Assembly: GCA_023430045.1 (NCBI GenBank)
Contig: JAEZCF010000056.1
Coordinates: 43,859-107,858, forward strand
Direction of reading: 5' to 3'
From: Pseudomonadota bacterium
Lineage (GTDB): Bacteria > Pseudomonadota > Gammaproteobacteria > Xanthomonadales > Xanthomonadaceae
DNA: 64,000 nt
Shown in pieces: positions 25,631 to 34,320 of this stretch. Each line of letters starts with the position of its first letter. The first letter of the stretch is position 1. The notes beneath the pieces are model-generated. The model did no database searches, was not told the origin of the DNA, and saw only the letters and a program-made list of their open reading frames with translations. The position numbers and the translations under genes were made by a program.

Positions 25631-27049
25631 ATGACCGGGACGCCAGACGTCTTCCCCCCCGTCGCCCAGGGCGACACCCGCATCGTTCCGCTGCCCAGCG
25701 GTCCGCGCAGACCCGACCAGGTGCGTGGAAAGCTCTACATCAAGACCCACGGTTGCCAGATGAACGAGTACGACTCGGCCCGTATGGCCGACGTGCTTGC
25801 CGACAGCGAAGGGCTGGAGCTGACCGACAACCCCGAAGAAGCCGACGTGGTGCTGGTCAATACCTGCTCCATCCGCGAGAAGGCCCAGGAAAAGGTCTTC
25901 AGCCAGCTCGGCCGCTGGAAGGCGCTGAAGAACAACGGCCGCGACGTCATCATCGGCGTGGGCGGCTGCGTGGCTTCGCAGGAAGGCGAAGCCATCGTCA
26001 AGCGCGCCCCCTACGTGGACCTGGTGTTCGGCCCGCAGACCCTGCATCGCCTGCCGGAGCTGATCCGCGCCCGGCGCGAGCAGAACCGCCCGCAGGTCGA
26101 CATCAGCTTCCCGGAGATCGAGAAGTTCGACCGCATGCCCGAACCCCGCGCGGAAGGTGCGTCGGCGTTCGTGTCCATCATGGAAGGCTGTTCAAAGTAC
26201 TGCTCGTTCTGCGTGGTGCCGTATACGCGCGGCACCGAGGTCAGCCGTCCGTTCGAGGACGTGCTGGTGGAAGTGGCGCAGCTGGCGTCCCAAGGCGTGC
26301 GCGAGATCAACCTGCTCGGCCAGAACGTCAATGCCTACCGGGGTCCCTACGGTGACGGCGAACATGCGGACCTTGGGCTTCTCATCCGTACCATCGCCGA
26401 GATCGACGGCATCGGGCGGATCCGCTTCACCACGTCGCACCCGCTGGAATTCAGCGATTCTCTGGTGGATGCCTACCGCGACGTGCCACAGCTGGCCAAC
26501 TTTCTGCACCTGCCGGTGCAGGCCGGCAGCGACCGCATCCTGTCGGCGATGAAACGTGGCTACACCGCGCTGGAGTTCAAGGCGAAGATCCGCAAGCTGC
26601 GCGCGGTCCGTCCGGACATTTCGATCAGCTCGGATTTCATCGTCGGGTTCCCCGGCGAGACCGACGCCGATTTCGAGAAGACCATGAAGCTGATCGAGGA
26701 CGTGGGCTTCGACCAGAGCTTTTCCTTCATCTATTCGCGTCGTCCCGGTACTCCGGCGGCCGACCTGGAAGACACGATCAGCGATGCAGAGAAGCATGCA
26801 CGGCTTTCGCGCCTGCAGGCACGCATCAACCAGCATGCGGCGGAAATTTCCGAGCGGATGGTGGGCAGCGTGCAGACCGTGCTGGTGGAAGGACCCTCGC
26901 GCAGGAATTCCAACGAACTGACCGGCAAGACGGAGAACATGCGCTCGGTGAATTTCCCGGCGCCTGCGCGGCTGATCGGCCAGTTCGTGGACGTGGTGAT
27001 CACCGAAGCCCTGAGCAATTCGCTGCGCGGACGCGTGGTGGAGCGCTGA
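25631..27049 (+). CDS. miaB: tRNA-2-methylthio-N6-dimethylallyladenosine synthase MiaB
   Basis: A 472-residue radical-SAM methylthiotransferase that adds a methylthio group to i6A37 of tRNA. It has the N-terminal UPF0004 domain with cluster cysteines (THGCQMNEYDS, VLVNTCSIREKAQEK, GVGGCVASQEG), the radical-SAM motif CSKYCSFCVVPYTRG and a C-terminal TRAM domain. The family order miaB-phoH-ybeY-corC is kept downstream. Confidence 0.97.
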   Translation: MTGTPDVFPPVAQGDTRIVPLPSGPRRPDQVRGKLYIKTHGCQMNEYDSARMADVLADSEGLELTDNPEEADVVLVNTCSIREKAQEKVFSQLGRWKALKNNGRDVIIGVGGCVASQEGEAIVKRAPYVDLVFGPQTLHRLPELIRARREQNRPQVDISFPEIEKFDRMPEPRAEGASAFVSIMEGCSKYCSFCVVPYTRGTEVSRPFEDVLVEVAQLASQGVREINLLGQNVNAYRGPYGDGEHADLGLLIRTIAEIDGIGRIRFTTSHPLEFSDSLVDAYRDVPQLANFLHLPVQAGSDRILSAMKRGYTALEFKAKIRKLRAVRPDISISSDFIVGFPGETDADFEKTMKLIEDVGFDQSFSFIYSRRPGTPAADLEDTISDAEKHARLSRLQARINQHAAEISERMVGSVQTVLVEGPSRRNSNELTGKTENMRSVNFPAPARLIGQFVDVVITEALSNSLRGRVVER

Positions 27050-27157
27050 CCAGGCCCATGCGGTTGGCACGCATGCGCGTGTCCAGCTACCGACGCCCGG
27101 CCTGGCGCATTTTTCACCACGGCTTAATACCCCTTGCGGCACAGGTGCCGCGAGGCA

Positions 27158-27166
27158 TTATCCACA
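27158..27166 (+). promoter_or_regulatory. DnaA-box-like site before phoH
   Basis: TTATCCACA at 27158-27166 matches the strong DnaA box exactly. It lies in the miaB-phoH gap beside an inverted repeat with CCACAC/GTGTGG arms (about 27187-27201). A single nonamer may be chance, and there is no sign of a replication origin. Confidence 0.3.
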
Positions 27167-27306
27167 GGCTTTGCGCGCGATCACCCACACCCTGTGTGGA
27201 GAACGCAGCGTCTGCCGGACCGGCGCTGGTCGTGCAGGCCACGCGCGCGCTAACCTTGTCGTCCCTGGAGCCGTAACGGGCAGGCACTGCCTGTCCTTCT
27301 GCAAAC

Positions 27307-28293
27307 ATGAAGAACATCGAACACCGCGATTTCAGCCTGTCGCCGGAAAGCAACGAACAGCTGGCCAACCTGAGCGGCCCGTTCGACGGGCACCTGCGGC
27401 AGATCGAACTCAAGCTCGGGGTCGAGATCGCCAACCGTGGCCACGTCTTCCGCATCAGCGGCCCCGCCGAGGCGGCACTGGAAGCCCAGAAGCTGCTGGA
27501 AGCGCTGTACGCCGAAGCGGCGGAAACCACGTTCGACAGCCACGCCATCCACCTGCGGTTGAACGAGGCCAATGTGGAGCACATCGCTGAACGCTCCTAC
27601 CAGGCACAGGACGTCGCCATCAAGGTGAAGCGTGGCACCGTCCGCGGGCGTGGGGCGAACCAGGCGCGCTACCTGCACCAGATCGCCACGCACGACATCA
27701 ACTTCGGCATCGGTCCGGCCGGCACCGGCAAGACCTTCCTTGCCGTCGCCAGCGCCGTGGAAGCATTGAACGAATCGCGCGTGCAGCGGCTCATCCTGGT
27801 ACGTCCGGCAGTGGAAGCCGGCGAGAAACTCGGCTTCCTGCCCGGCGACCTGACCCAGAAGGTGGATCCTTACCTGCGGCCGCTGTACGACGCGCTGTAT
27901 GAGATGCTGGGCCTGGAGAAAGTGGTCAAGCTGCTGGAAAGGAATGTCATCGAGATCGCTCCGCTGGCCTACATGCGCGGACGCACACTCAACGATGCGT
28001 TCGTCATCCTGGACGAGGCGCAGAACACCACCATCGAGCAGATGAAGATGTTTCTGACCCGGCTCGGCTATGGCTCCACCGCGGTGGTCACCGGCGACCT
28101 GACGCAGACGGATCTTCCCAAGCACATGAAGTCCGGCCTGCGCGATGCCATCGATGTCCTGCGCGATGTGGAAGGCGTGAGCTTCACCTTCCTGGAAGCG
28201 CGCGACGTGGTCCGCCATCCGCTGGTGGCGCGCATCGTCACAGCGTACGATCGCCGCGACCTGCATGAGATACAGCCGGGAGCCACGTCATGA
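27307..28293 (+). CDS. phoH: PhoH-like ATPase (YbeZ)
   Basis: A 328-residue PhoH-family NTPase. An N-terminal KH-like region is followed by the ATPase domain with Walker A GPAGTGKTFLA, the RLILVRPAVEAGEKLGFLPGDL motif, Walker B FVILDEAQNTT and sensor TGDLTQTDLP. YbeZ works with the endoribonuclease YbeY in rRNA and RNA metabolism, which fits the 4-bp overlap with ybeY downstream. Confidence 0.95.
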   Translation: MKNIEHRDFSLSPESNEQLANLSGPFDGHLRQIELKLGVEIANRGHVFRISGPAEAALEAQKLLEALYAEAAETTFDSHAIHLRLNEANVEHIAERSYQAQDVAIKVKRGTVRGRGANQARYLHQIATHDINFGIGPAGTGKTFLAVASAVEALNESRVQRLILVRPAVEAGEKLGFLPGDLTQKVDPYLRPLYDALYEMLGLEKVVKLLERNVIEIAPLAYMRGRTLNDAFVILDEAQNTTIEQMKMFLTRLGYGSTAVVTGDLTQTDLPKHMKSGLRDAIDVLRDVEGVSFTFLEARDVVRHPLVARIVTAYDRRDLHEIQPGATS

Positions 28294-28769
28294 CCAAGGG
28301 TCCAGTCCGCCTCGACGTGGCCGTCAGCTACGCCCTGCCGCGCGCCGGCCTGCCATCGGCGGTCAGCTTCCGGCGCTGGGTGGGTGCCGCGCTGAAGGGC
28401 CGCATCCGTGAAGCCGATCTGGCGATCCGCCTTGTGGATGCCAAGGAAGGGCAGTCCCTGAACCGCCACTACCGTGGCAAGGACTACGCCACCAACGTGC
28501 TGAGCTTCCCCGCCGACCTGCCCGAGGGCCTGCCGAAGGGGGTCAAGTTCCCGCTGCTCGGGGATCTGGTGATCTGTGCCCCGGTGGTCGCCCGCGAGGC
28601 GGCCGAACAGGGCAAAGTGCTCAATGCGCACTATGCGCACCTGACGGTGCACGGCACGCTGCATCTGCTCGGCTGGGACCACGAAGACGACAAGGAAGCC
28701 GAGGCGATGGAGCAGTTGGAACGCGACATCCTTGCCGAACTGGGTATCGCCGACCCCTACGCCGGCTAA
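28290..28769 (+). CDS. ybeY: endoribonuclease YbeY
   Basis: A 159-residue zinc protein needed for 16S rRNA 3' maturation and ribosome quality control. The metal-binding motif HGTLHLLGWDHEDD fits H-x3-H-x5-H. The N-terminal region (RRWVGAALKG, LNRHYRGKDYATNVLSFP) is typical. It overlaps phoH by 4 bp. Confidence 0.96.
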   Translation: MTKGPVRLDVAVSYALPRAGLPSAVSFRRWVGAALKGRIREADLAIRLVDAKEGQSLNRHYRGKDYATNVLSFPADLPEGLPKGVKFPLLGDLVICAPVVAREAAEQGKVLNAHYAHLTVHGTLHLLGWDHEDDKEAEAMEQLERDILAELGIADPYAG

Positions 28770-28799
28770 CGCTGAACCCGGCTGCGTGATGCATGACGG

Positions 28800-28855
28800 G
28801 TAGCGCGGGGTTCTGCCGCGCGGTGTGGCGGCAGCCGGGTAGAGCCCGGCTCTAC
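28800..28855. repeat. pair of facing SMAG palindromes
   Basis: The first element opens with GTAG (28800-28803) and has GCGCGG/CCGCGC arms. The second (AGCCGGGTAGAGCCCGGCTCTAC) ends in CTAC at 28852-28855. The pair fills most of the ybeY-downstream gap and may end the phoH-ybeY transcript. Confidence 0.75.
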
Positions 28856-28908
28856 GTGTCATCCCGTACGACAGGCGACACCCGGCGCTACATGGGTATC
28901 ATCCGGGC

Positions 28909-29490
28909 ATGCCCGTTGATGGAACCGTGCCCGTGCTGCTGCGCTCTGCCCTGCCCCTGCTGATGCTTGTCGCTGTTCCGGCCGCCTGGGCCGCTCCGGT
29001 GGACGTGGCCGCCCTGGTTGAATGCCGCCAGGATGTCGCCGGGCATGCGGCGTTCGTGGCCCTGGCGGCCGATCCGCTGCAGGCCGTGGCCGCCGGCCTG
29101 CAGCCGCTTCCGCAGGGCAACCAGTTCATGAGCGAATTCCGCCTGGCTCAGCCGATGACTGCTTTCGGCCACCGTACCGAACACATCGCACTGGCCGGCG
29201 CCAGCATCATGGCGGTGCTGGACGAGGCCGACCCACGCCCGCTTGCACATCAGCTGGCGCTGGAAACGGCCTACGATGCCGACGGCAAGTTCATGGCCGG
29301 ACGCGAACTGGTCAGCCGCGATGTCACCGACGCCGCCACCGGCGAAGCGCAGATCGAGTCGATCATCCTCAGCGTGTCCACGGTGCAGAGCCACCCCGGC
29401 AAGACCCTGGCCGGCTGCACCTACAGCCTGGACCTGCCGGCCGACGACGAGCCGCCGGCCGACCCGCCACAGCCCTCCGGGGCCGGCTGA
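28909..29490 (+). CDS. secreted protein of unknown function
   Basis: A 193-residue protein with a signal peptide (LLRSALPLLMLVAVPAAWA). I do not recognise the mature domain. It has two Cys (in VECRQD and AGCTYSLD) that could form a disulfide, alternating segments suggesting a beta-rich fold, and a Pro/Asp-rich tail (ADDEPPADPPQPSGAG). Its place between ybeY and corC suggests a xanthomonad insertion into this conserved cluster. Confidence 0.7.
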   Translation: MPVDGTVPVLLRSALPLLMLVAVPAAWAAPVDVAALVECRQDVAGHAAFVALAADPLQAVAAGLQPLPQGNQFMSEFRLAQPMTAFGHRTEHIALAGASIMAVLDEADPRPLAHQLALETAYDADGKFMAGRELVSRDVTDAATGEAQIESIILSVSTVQSHPGKTLAGCTYSLDLPADDEPPADPPQPSGAG

Positions 29491-29535
29491 ACCGGGCACC
29501 GCCCTGCCCGTCCGGCATCTGCCGCCCGGTGGTGC

Positions 29536-29603
29536 ATGACAGGTACCGACATCCTGCTAGACTGCGTCCAACGCCCGGCCTGCCGGGTGCCTTTTTTGCA
29601 GAG
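29536..29603 (+). promoter_or_regulatory. promoter and terminator-like leader before corC
   Basis: A candidate promoter has -35 ATGACA (29536-29541), a 16-bp spacer, -10 TAGACT (29558-29563) and an extended TG. A hairpin CGCCCGG-CCTG-CCGGGTG (29572-29589) with six T residues (29592-29597) follows at once and ends 6 nt before the corC ATG. This has the look of a transcription attenuator, although it could simply end the upstream gene. Confidence 0.45.
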
Positions 29604-30482
29604 ATGTCAGAAGACGACAGTACAAGCTCCACGGAGCACAGCGAGAAGAAACGCAGCTGGCTTGAACGCCTCAGCGCTGCGTTTTCCGGCGAACCCCATA
29701 CCCGCGACGAGCTGGTAGCGCTGCTGCGCACCGCGCAGGACGACGGGCTCATCGCCGCCGATACCCTGAAGATGATGGAAGGTGCCATTGCGGTCGCCGA
29801 ACTGACCGTGGGCGATGTGATGATCTCGCGCTCGCAGATGGTCTCGCTGCCGGTGGAATCGCCGTTCCTGGACCTCATGCACCAGGTCGTCGAATCCGGC
29901 CATTCGCGGTTCCCGGTGCATGGCGACAACAAGGACGACATCCTCGGCATCCTGCTGGCCAAGGACCTGCTGCGCGGCGTGGTCGCCGACAACGGACCGG
30001 GCAACGTCCGGGAGCTTCTGCGGCCTGCGGTGCTGATTCCGGAATCGAAGAAGCTCAACGTGCTGCTGAAGGAGTTCCGGCTGTCACGCAACCATATGGC
30101 CATCGTGGTGGACGAGTACGGCGGTGTCGCCGGCCTGGTCACCATCGAGGACGTGCTGGAGCAGATCGTCGGCGAGATCGACGACGAGCACGACGAAGCC
30201 GAGGATCCGGCGGCGGGCATCGCCGTCCAGGCCGACGGCCGCTATGTGGTGGACGCGCTGACGGCGATCGAGGATTTCAACGAGCGTTTCGGTGCCAGCT
30301 TTCCGGACGACGACTACGACACCATCGGCGGCCTTGTGACCGAAGCGGTCGGCCATCTGCCTGAAGTCGGCGATGAGCTTGCGCTGGACCGCTTCATGTT
30401 CCGCGTGGCGCGTGCGGACGCCCGCCGCGTGCAGGCTTTCCACGTGACCGTGTTGCCGCCGGACGAGCAGGAATCCGCTTGA
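29604..30482 (+). CDS. corC: CorC/HlyC-type CBS-domain protein
   Basis: A 292-residue cytosolic protein with two CBS domains (starting MISRSQMVSLPVESPFLDLM and LRPAVLIPESKKLNVLLKEF) and a C-terminal CorC_HlyC domain (RYVVDALTAIEDFNERFGASFPDDDYDTIGG). The conserved MAIVVDEYGGVAGLVTIEDVLEQIVGEI motif is present. The family is linked to magnesium and cobalt resistance or transport. The gene overlaps the next by 4 bp, and corA lies two genes downstream. Confidence 0.94.
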   Translation: MSEDDSTSSTEHSEKKRSWLERLSAAFSGEPHTRDELVALLRTAQDDGLIAADTLKMMEGAIAVAELTVGDVMISRSQMVSLPVESPFLDLMHQVVESGHSRFPVHGDNKDDILGILLAKDLLRGVVADNGPGNVRELLRPAVLIPESKKLNVLLKEFRLSRNHMAIVVDEYGGVAGLVTIEDVLEQIVGEIDDEHDEAEDPAAGIAVQADGRYVVDALTAIEDFNERFGASFPDDDYDTIGGLVTEAVGHLPEVGDELALDRFMFRVARADARRVQAFHVTVLPPDEQESA

Positions 30483-31744
30483 AGCGTCGCGTTGGACCCA
30501 TGCTGACCGCGTGGCTGGCCGTGCTGATGCTGGCCGGCCTGCTGGGATTTTCTGCCTTTGCGCAGGCCCCTTCGGAGAGCGGCGGAACCGTCGGGCAGGT
30601 GGCGGGCGAGCCTGCCGCTGCCGACGTGCCGCGCATCGGCGTGTTGACGATGCAGCCGGGCACGGTCTTCTTCGAGCGCTTCGGCCACGACGCCATCGTG
30701 GTGGTGGATCCGCTTACCGGCGCAGCCACGTCCTACAACTTCGGTTACTTCGATCCGGGCGAGCCGGATTTCGTCAGCCGCTTCGCGCGCGGCGAGATGA
30801 TGTACTACCTGGTGGCGCTGCCGCTGCAGCAGGATCTTTCCTACTACGACGAAACCGGCCGCGGCGCGAGCGTGCAATGGCTGGATCTGCCGCCACGGCA
30901 GGCCCGGGCGATCGCCGACGACCTGGCCGAACGGGCGCGCCCGGAGAATGCGCGCTACCGCTACGACTACTACACCGCCAACTGCGCGACGATGGTCCGC
31001 GACACCCTGGACAAGGCGATGGGCGGTGCCCTGCACGCGCAGCTGTCCGGGCGGTCGCGCGGCAACACCTACCGCAGCGAATCGGTGCGCCTGGCCTCGC
31101 CTGCGCCGTGGATGTGGCTGGGCTTCGACCTGGGCCTAGGCCCGTTCGCCGACCAGCCGCTGTCGCGCTGGCAGGAAGCCTTCGTGCCGATGCGCCTGGC
31201 CGACGCGCTGCGCCAGGTGCGCACCAGCGAGGGGCGCCCGCTGGTGCAGTCCGAACAGCAGCTGCTGGCGCACCGCATCGCGGCAGAGCCGAAGGAAGAC
31301 GCGCGGCACTGGTGGCCGTGGCTGCTGGTCGGGCTGGTGCTGGGGGCCGGTGCCTTGGCGCTGCACGGTCGGCCACGCCTGCTTGCCGCGCTCGCCGCGC
31401 CCGTGTGGCTGCTGTGCGGCCTTGCCGGTGGGGTACTGGTGTTCCTGTGGGCATTCAGCGACCACCACGCGGCGTGGGCGAACCGCAACCTGCTGCAGCT
31501 TTCGCCGCTCTGCCTGCTGCTGCTGGCCGGCGCGTTCCAGCTGCTGCGCCGCCGTACGCCAGGACGCTGGTTCGCCGTGGTGCTGTGGGTGGTGGCCGGA
31601 TTGTCGCTGGCCGGGCTGGTGCTGCATTGGCTGAGCCTGCAGGCGCAGTTCAACCTGCAGTGGATCGTGCTGCTGCTGCCGGTGCACGTGGCGCTGGCAT
31701 GGACGCTCGGCCGCATGCCGCGCTTGCCGGTGCACGGCCGCTGA
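30479..31744 (+). CDS. DUF4105 (Lnb-type) membrane protein
   Basis: A 421-residue protein using a TTG start that overlaps the corC stop (TTGA); ATG 30500 is an alternative. A signal segment (WLAVLMLAGLLGFSAFA) is followed by a DUF4105 periplasmic domain (FFERFGHDAIVVVDP, YNFGYFDPGEPDFVSRFARG, YRYDYYTANCATMVRDTLD), which holds conserved His and Cys residues suggesting an enzyme. About five transmembrane helices fill residues 285-415. The reaction is unknown. Confidence 0.82.
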   Translation: MKRRVGPMLTAWLAVLMLAGLLGFSAFAQAPSESGGTVGQVAGEPAAADVPRIGVLTMQPGTVFFERFGHDAIVVVDPLTGAATSYNFGYFDPGEPDFVSRFARGEMMYYLVALPLQQDLSYYDETGRGASVQWLDLPPRQARAIADDLAERARPENARYRYDYYTANCATMVRDTLDKAMGGALHAQLSGRSRGNTYRSESVRLASPAPWMWLGFDLGLGPFADQPLSRWQEAFVPMRLADALRQVRTSEGRPLVQSEQQLLAHRIAAEPKEDARHWWPWLLVGLVLGAGALALHGRPRLLAALAAPVWLLCGLAGGVLVFLWAFSDHHAAWANRNLLQLSPLCLLLLAGAFQLLRRRTPGRWFAVVLWVVAGLSLAGLVLHWLSLQAQFNLQWIVLLLPVHVALAWTLGRMPRLPVHGR

Positions 31745-31750
31745 CGCACG

Positions 31751-32761
31751 ATGGCAGGCATGTCCCACCCCGCTACCGACAATCCCGCTTCGGTCATCAA
31801 CTGCGTCCACTATGACGATGCGGGCACGCGCCATGATGTCAGCCTGGATGCGATCAGCGACGTCATCGCCAGCGGCGACGGCTTCATCTGGGTCGGTCTG
31901 TACGATCCGTCCGACGAGGTGCTGCTGAAGCTGCAGCAGGAGTTCTGCCTGCACGATCTGGCCATCGAGGATGCGCGCAACGCGCACCAGCGCCCGAAGG
32001 TGGAAACCTACGGCAACTCGCTGTTCGTGGTGGTCACCACCGCGCAGATGGTCGATGAGCACATCCAGTACGGCGAAACCCACGCCTTCGTCGGCCAGCG
32101 GTTCCTGCTGACGGTGCGTCACGGCGCATCGCTGTCGTATGCGCCGGTGCGCGCGCGGGTGGAGCGCGAGCCGCATCTGCTGCGGATGGGACCTTCGTAC
32201 TGCCTGTATGCGGTGCTGGATTTCGTCGTCGACAATTACCTGCCGATCACCAACCGCTTCCGCGACACGCTGGACCTGCTGGAAAAGGACATCTTCGCGG
32301 AGAACTACAAGCGCACCACGGTGGTCCGCCTGTACGAGCTCAAGCGTGAACTGAACAAGATGCGCATGGCCGTGGCGCCGCTGCAGGATGTATTGGCGCA
32401 GCTGCGGCGCTATCCCGCCGAAAGCGGATTGATACCCGATGAAGTGAAGCTCTACGTCCGTGACGTGCACGACCACGCGGTGCGCATCAGTGATGTGATC
32501 GATACGCTGCGCGAGATGCTGGGTACCGCCCTGAGCGTGAATCTCTCGCTGGTGACGCTGGCGCAGGGCGAGACGGTGAAGCGGCTTGGTGCATGGGCGG
32601 CGCTGCTGGCCGCGCCGACGCTGATCACCAGCTGGTATGGCATGAACTTCACCCACATGCCGGAGCTGGACAAGCCATGGGCGTATCCACTGATGATCGT
32701 CGGCGTGGCCGCGGTGTGCGTGGGGCTGTACCGCCTGTTCAAGCGGGCCAGGTGGCTGTAG
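31751..32761 (+). CDS. corA: CorA-family magnesium/cobalt transporter
   Basis: A 336-residue divalent cation channel. A long cytoplasmic helical funnel leads to two C-terminal transmembrane helices, with the GMN signature between them (SWYGMNFTHMPEL). The C-terminus ends in basic residues (RLFKRARWL). It follows the DUF4105 gene after 6 bp. The TAG stop is part of a GTAG tetranucleotide that opens a repeat region. Confidence 0.93.
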   Translation: MAGMSHPATDNPASVINCVHYDDAGTRHDVSLDAISDVIASGDGFIWVGLYDPSDEVLLKLQQEFCLHDLAIEDARNAHQRPKVETYGNSLFVVVTTAQMVDEHIQYGETHAFVGQRFLLTVRHGASLSYAPVRARVEREPHLLRMGPSYCLYAVLDFVVDNYLPITNRFRDTLDLLEKDIFAENYKRTTVVRLYELKRELNKMRMAVAPLQDVLAQLRRYPAESGLIPDEVKLYVRDVHDHAVRISDVIDTLREMLGTALSVNLSLVTLAQGETVKRLGAWAALLAAPTLITSWYGMNFTHMPELDKPWAYPLMIVGVAAVCVGLYRLFKRARWL

Positions 32762-32792
32762 AAGCGGGTTTTCCCGGTTGGGCGGGGCATGC

Positions 32793-32815
32793 AGCCGAGC
32801 ATGGCTCGGCTCTAC
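32793..32815. repeat. SMAG palindrome between convergent corA and sad
   Basis: AGCCGAGC-ATG-GCTCGGCT-CTAC, with perfect 8-bp arms and terminal CTAC. It faces the GTAG at 32758-32761. It sits in a 68-bp convergent gap and could terminate both genes. Confidence 0.8.
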
Positions 32816-32829
32816 CCTGCTTGGCGTGG

Positions 32830-34194
32830 TCAGGCGACGTAGACTGACTTGATGTTCATGAATTCATGGATGCCGTGCTCGGCCAGTTCGCGGCCGAAAC
32901 CGGATTCCTTGGTGCCACCGAACGGCAGGCGCGCATCGCTCTTGACGATGGCGTTGACGAATGCGGCGCCACACTCCATGCGCTGGGCAAAGGCTTCACC
33001 TCGCCGGGCATCGGCCGTCCACACGCTGCCACCCAGGCCAAAGCGGGTGTCGTTGGCTACGCGCAGCGCTTCAGCTTCGTCGCGCACGCGGATCACCGCC
33101 GCGACCGGGCCGAACAATTCCTCATCGTAGGCCGGCATGCCGGGCCCCACCTGGTCCAGGACGGTCGCCGCATAACCGGCATGGGTACCTTCGATGGGCG
33201 CGCCACCGACCAGCACGCGAGCGCCCTTGGCCACGCTTTCCTGCACCTGCCGGTGCAGTTCCTCGCGCAGATCCGCGCGGGCCAATGGCGCCAGTGTCGT
33301 TTGCGCGTCCTGCGGGTCGCCATACCGGCGTTCGCCGGCAGCCTGCACGAAGCGCTCGGTGAATGCGTCGGCCACCGCATCCACCAGGATGAAGCGCTTG
33401 GCCGCGATGCAGGTCTGCCCGCTGTTGTCGAAGCGGGACTTCACCGCCGCCGCCACGGCCTTGTCCAGGTCGGCATCTTCCAGCACCACGAAGGCATCGC
33501 TGCCACCGAGTTCCATCACGCATTTCTTCAACTGTTCGCCGGCGTTGCCGGCAATGGAACGCCCTGCCCGCTCGCTGCCGGTCAGCGTCACCGCCTTCAC
33601 CCGACGGTCGCGCAGAACGTCGGCCGCCTGGTCGTTGTCGATGTGCAGCACGTTGAACACGCCCTCGGGCAGGCCCGCATCACGCACCACCTCGAAGATC
33701 AGGTCCGCGCACTGCGGTACGTTGCTGGCGTGCTTGAGCAGGGCCACGTTGCCTGCCATGAACGCAGGCGCGAGGAAACGGAAGACCTGCCAGACCGGGA
33801 AGTTCCAGGGCATCACCGCGAACACGCAGCCGATGGGCTCATAGCGCACGTAACTGCGCTGGGCCTCGGTCGTGATCTGCTGCGGTTGGAGGTAATCCGC
33901 CGCGTGGCCAGCATAGAACTCACAGGCATCGGCACACTTGTCCACCTCGGCAAGCGCTTCGGCCTTCAGCTTGCCCATCTCGCGGGTCATCGCCTGCTGC
34001 AGGTCGTCGCGGCGACGGCGCAGCTGCCCGGCAATGGACACGAGCAGCGCGGCGCGGTCCGGCACTGAACGGGCGGCCCAGCCGGGAAACGCCTCGGCTG
34101 CGGCCTGCAGGCGCCTTTCGATGCCCTCGCTGTCCAGCAGCTCATGGCGATAATCCACCTTGCCGGTGGTCGGATTGACGATTTCGACAGTCAT
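32830..34194 (-). CDS. sad: aldehyde dehydrogenase, Sad/YneI-type succinate semialdehyde dehydrogenase
   Basis: A 454-residue ALDH-superfamily enzyme close to E. coli Sad (462 residues): MPWNFPVWQVFRFLAPAFMAGN, LTGSERAGRSIAGNAG, KKCVMELGGSDAFVVLEDADLD with the catalytic Glu, and the catalytic Cys in NSGQTCIAAKRF. Sad oxidises succinate semialdehyde to succinate, the last step of putrescine/GABA breakdown. It follows potGHI on the same strand, supporting the putrescine context. A role in oxidising gamma-glutamyl-aminobutyraldehyde cannot be excluded. Confidence 0.88.
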   Translation of the reverse strand: MTVEIVNPTTGKVDYRHELLDSEGIERRLQAAAEAFPGWAARSVPDRAALLVSIAGQLRRRRDDLQQAMTREMGKLKAEALAEVDKCADACEFYAGHAADYLQPQQITTEAQRSYVRYEPIGCVFAVMPWNFPVWQVFRFLAPAFMAGNVALLKHASNVPQCADLIFEVVRDAGLPEGVFNVLHIDNDQAADVLRDRRVKAVTLTGSERAGRSIAGNAGEQLKKCVMELGGSDAFVVLEDADLDKAVAAAVKSRFDNSGQTCIAAKRFILVDAVADAFTERFVQAAGERRYGDPQDAQTTLAPLARADLREELHRQVQESVAKGARVLVGGAPIEGTHAGYAATVLDQVGPGMPAYDEELFGPVAAVIRVRDEAEALRVANDTRFGLGGSVWTADARRGEAFAQRMECGAAFVNAIVKSDARLPFGGTKESGFGRELAEHGIHEFMNIKSVYVA

Positions 34195-34277
34195 CGGATG
34201 TCTCCTCGAAACAGGGCTCCATTGTGCGCCCGCCTTCGTGATCCCGATGTTGCGCGGATGGGCAGGACGCAGCCCAT

Positions 34278-34300
34278 CACCGCGACACAGTGTCGCGGTG
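34278..34300. terminator. hairpin between potI and sad
   Basis: Perfect 10-bp arms CACCGCGACA and TGTCGCGGTG with a CAG loop, 20 bp beyond the potI stop on the - strand. No T-run follows, so it may be a processing or pausing stem rather than an intrinsic terminator. Confidence 0.55.
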
Positions 34301-34320
34301 GCGGCATCCCCAGGCCGCTG

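Noticed and set aside
27158..27166. Chromosome origin or DnaA cluster
   Set aside because: Only one exact box, no AT-rich unwinding region and no dnaA, dnaN or gyrB nearby.
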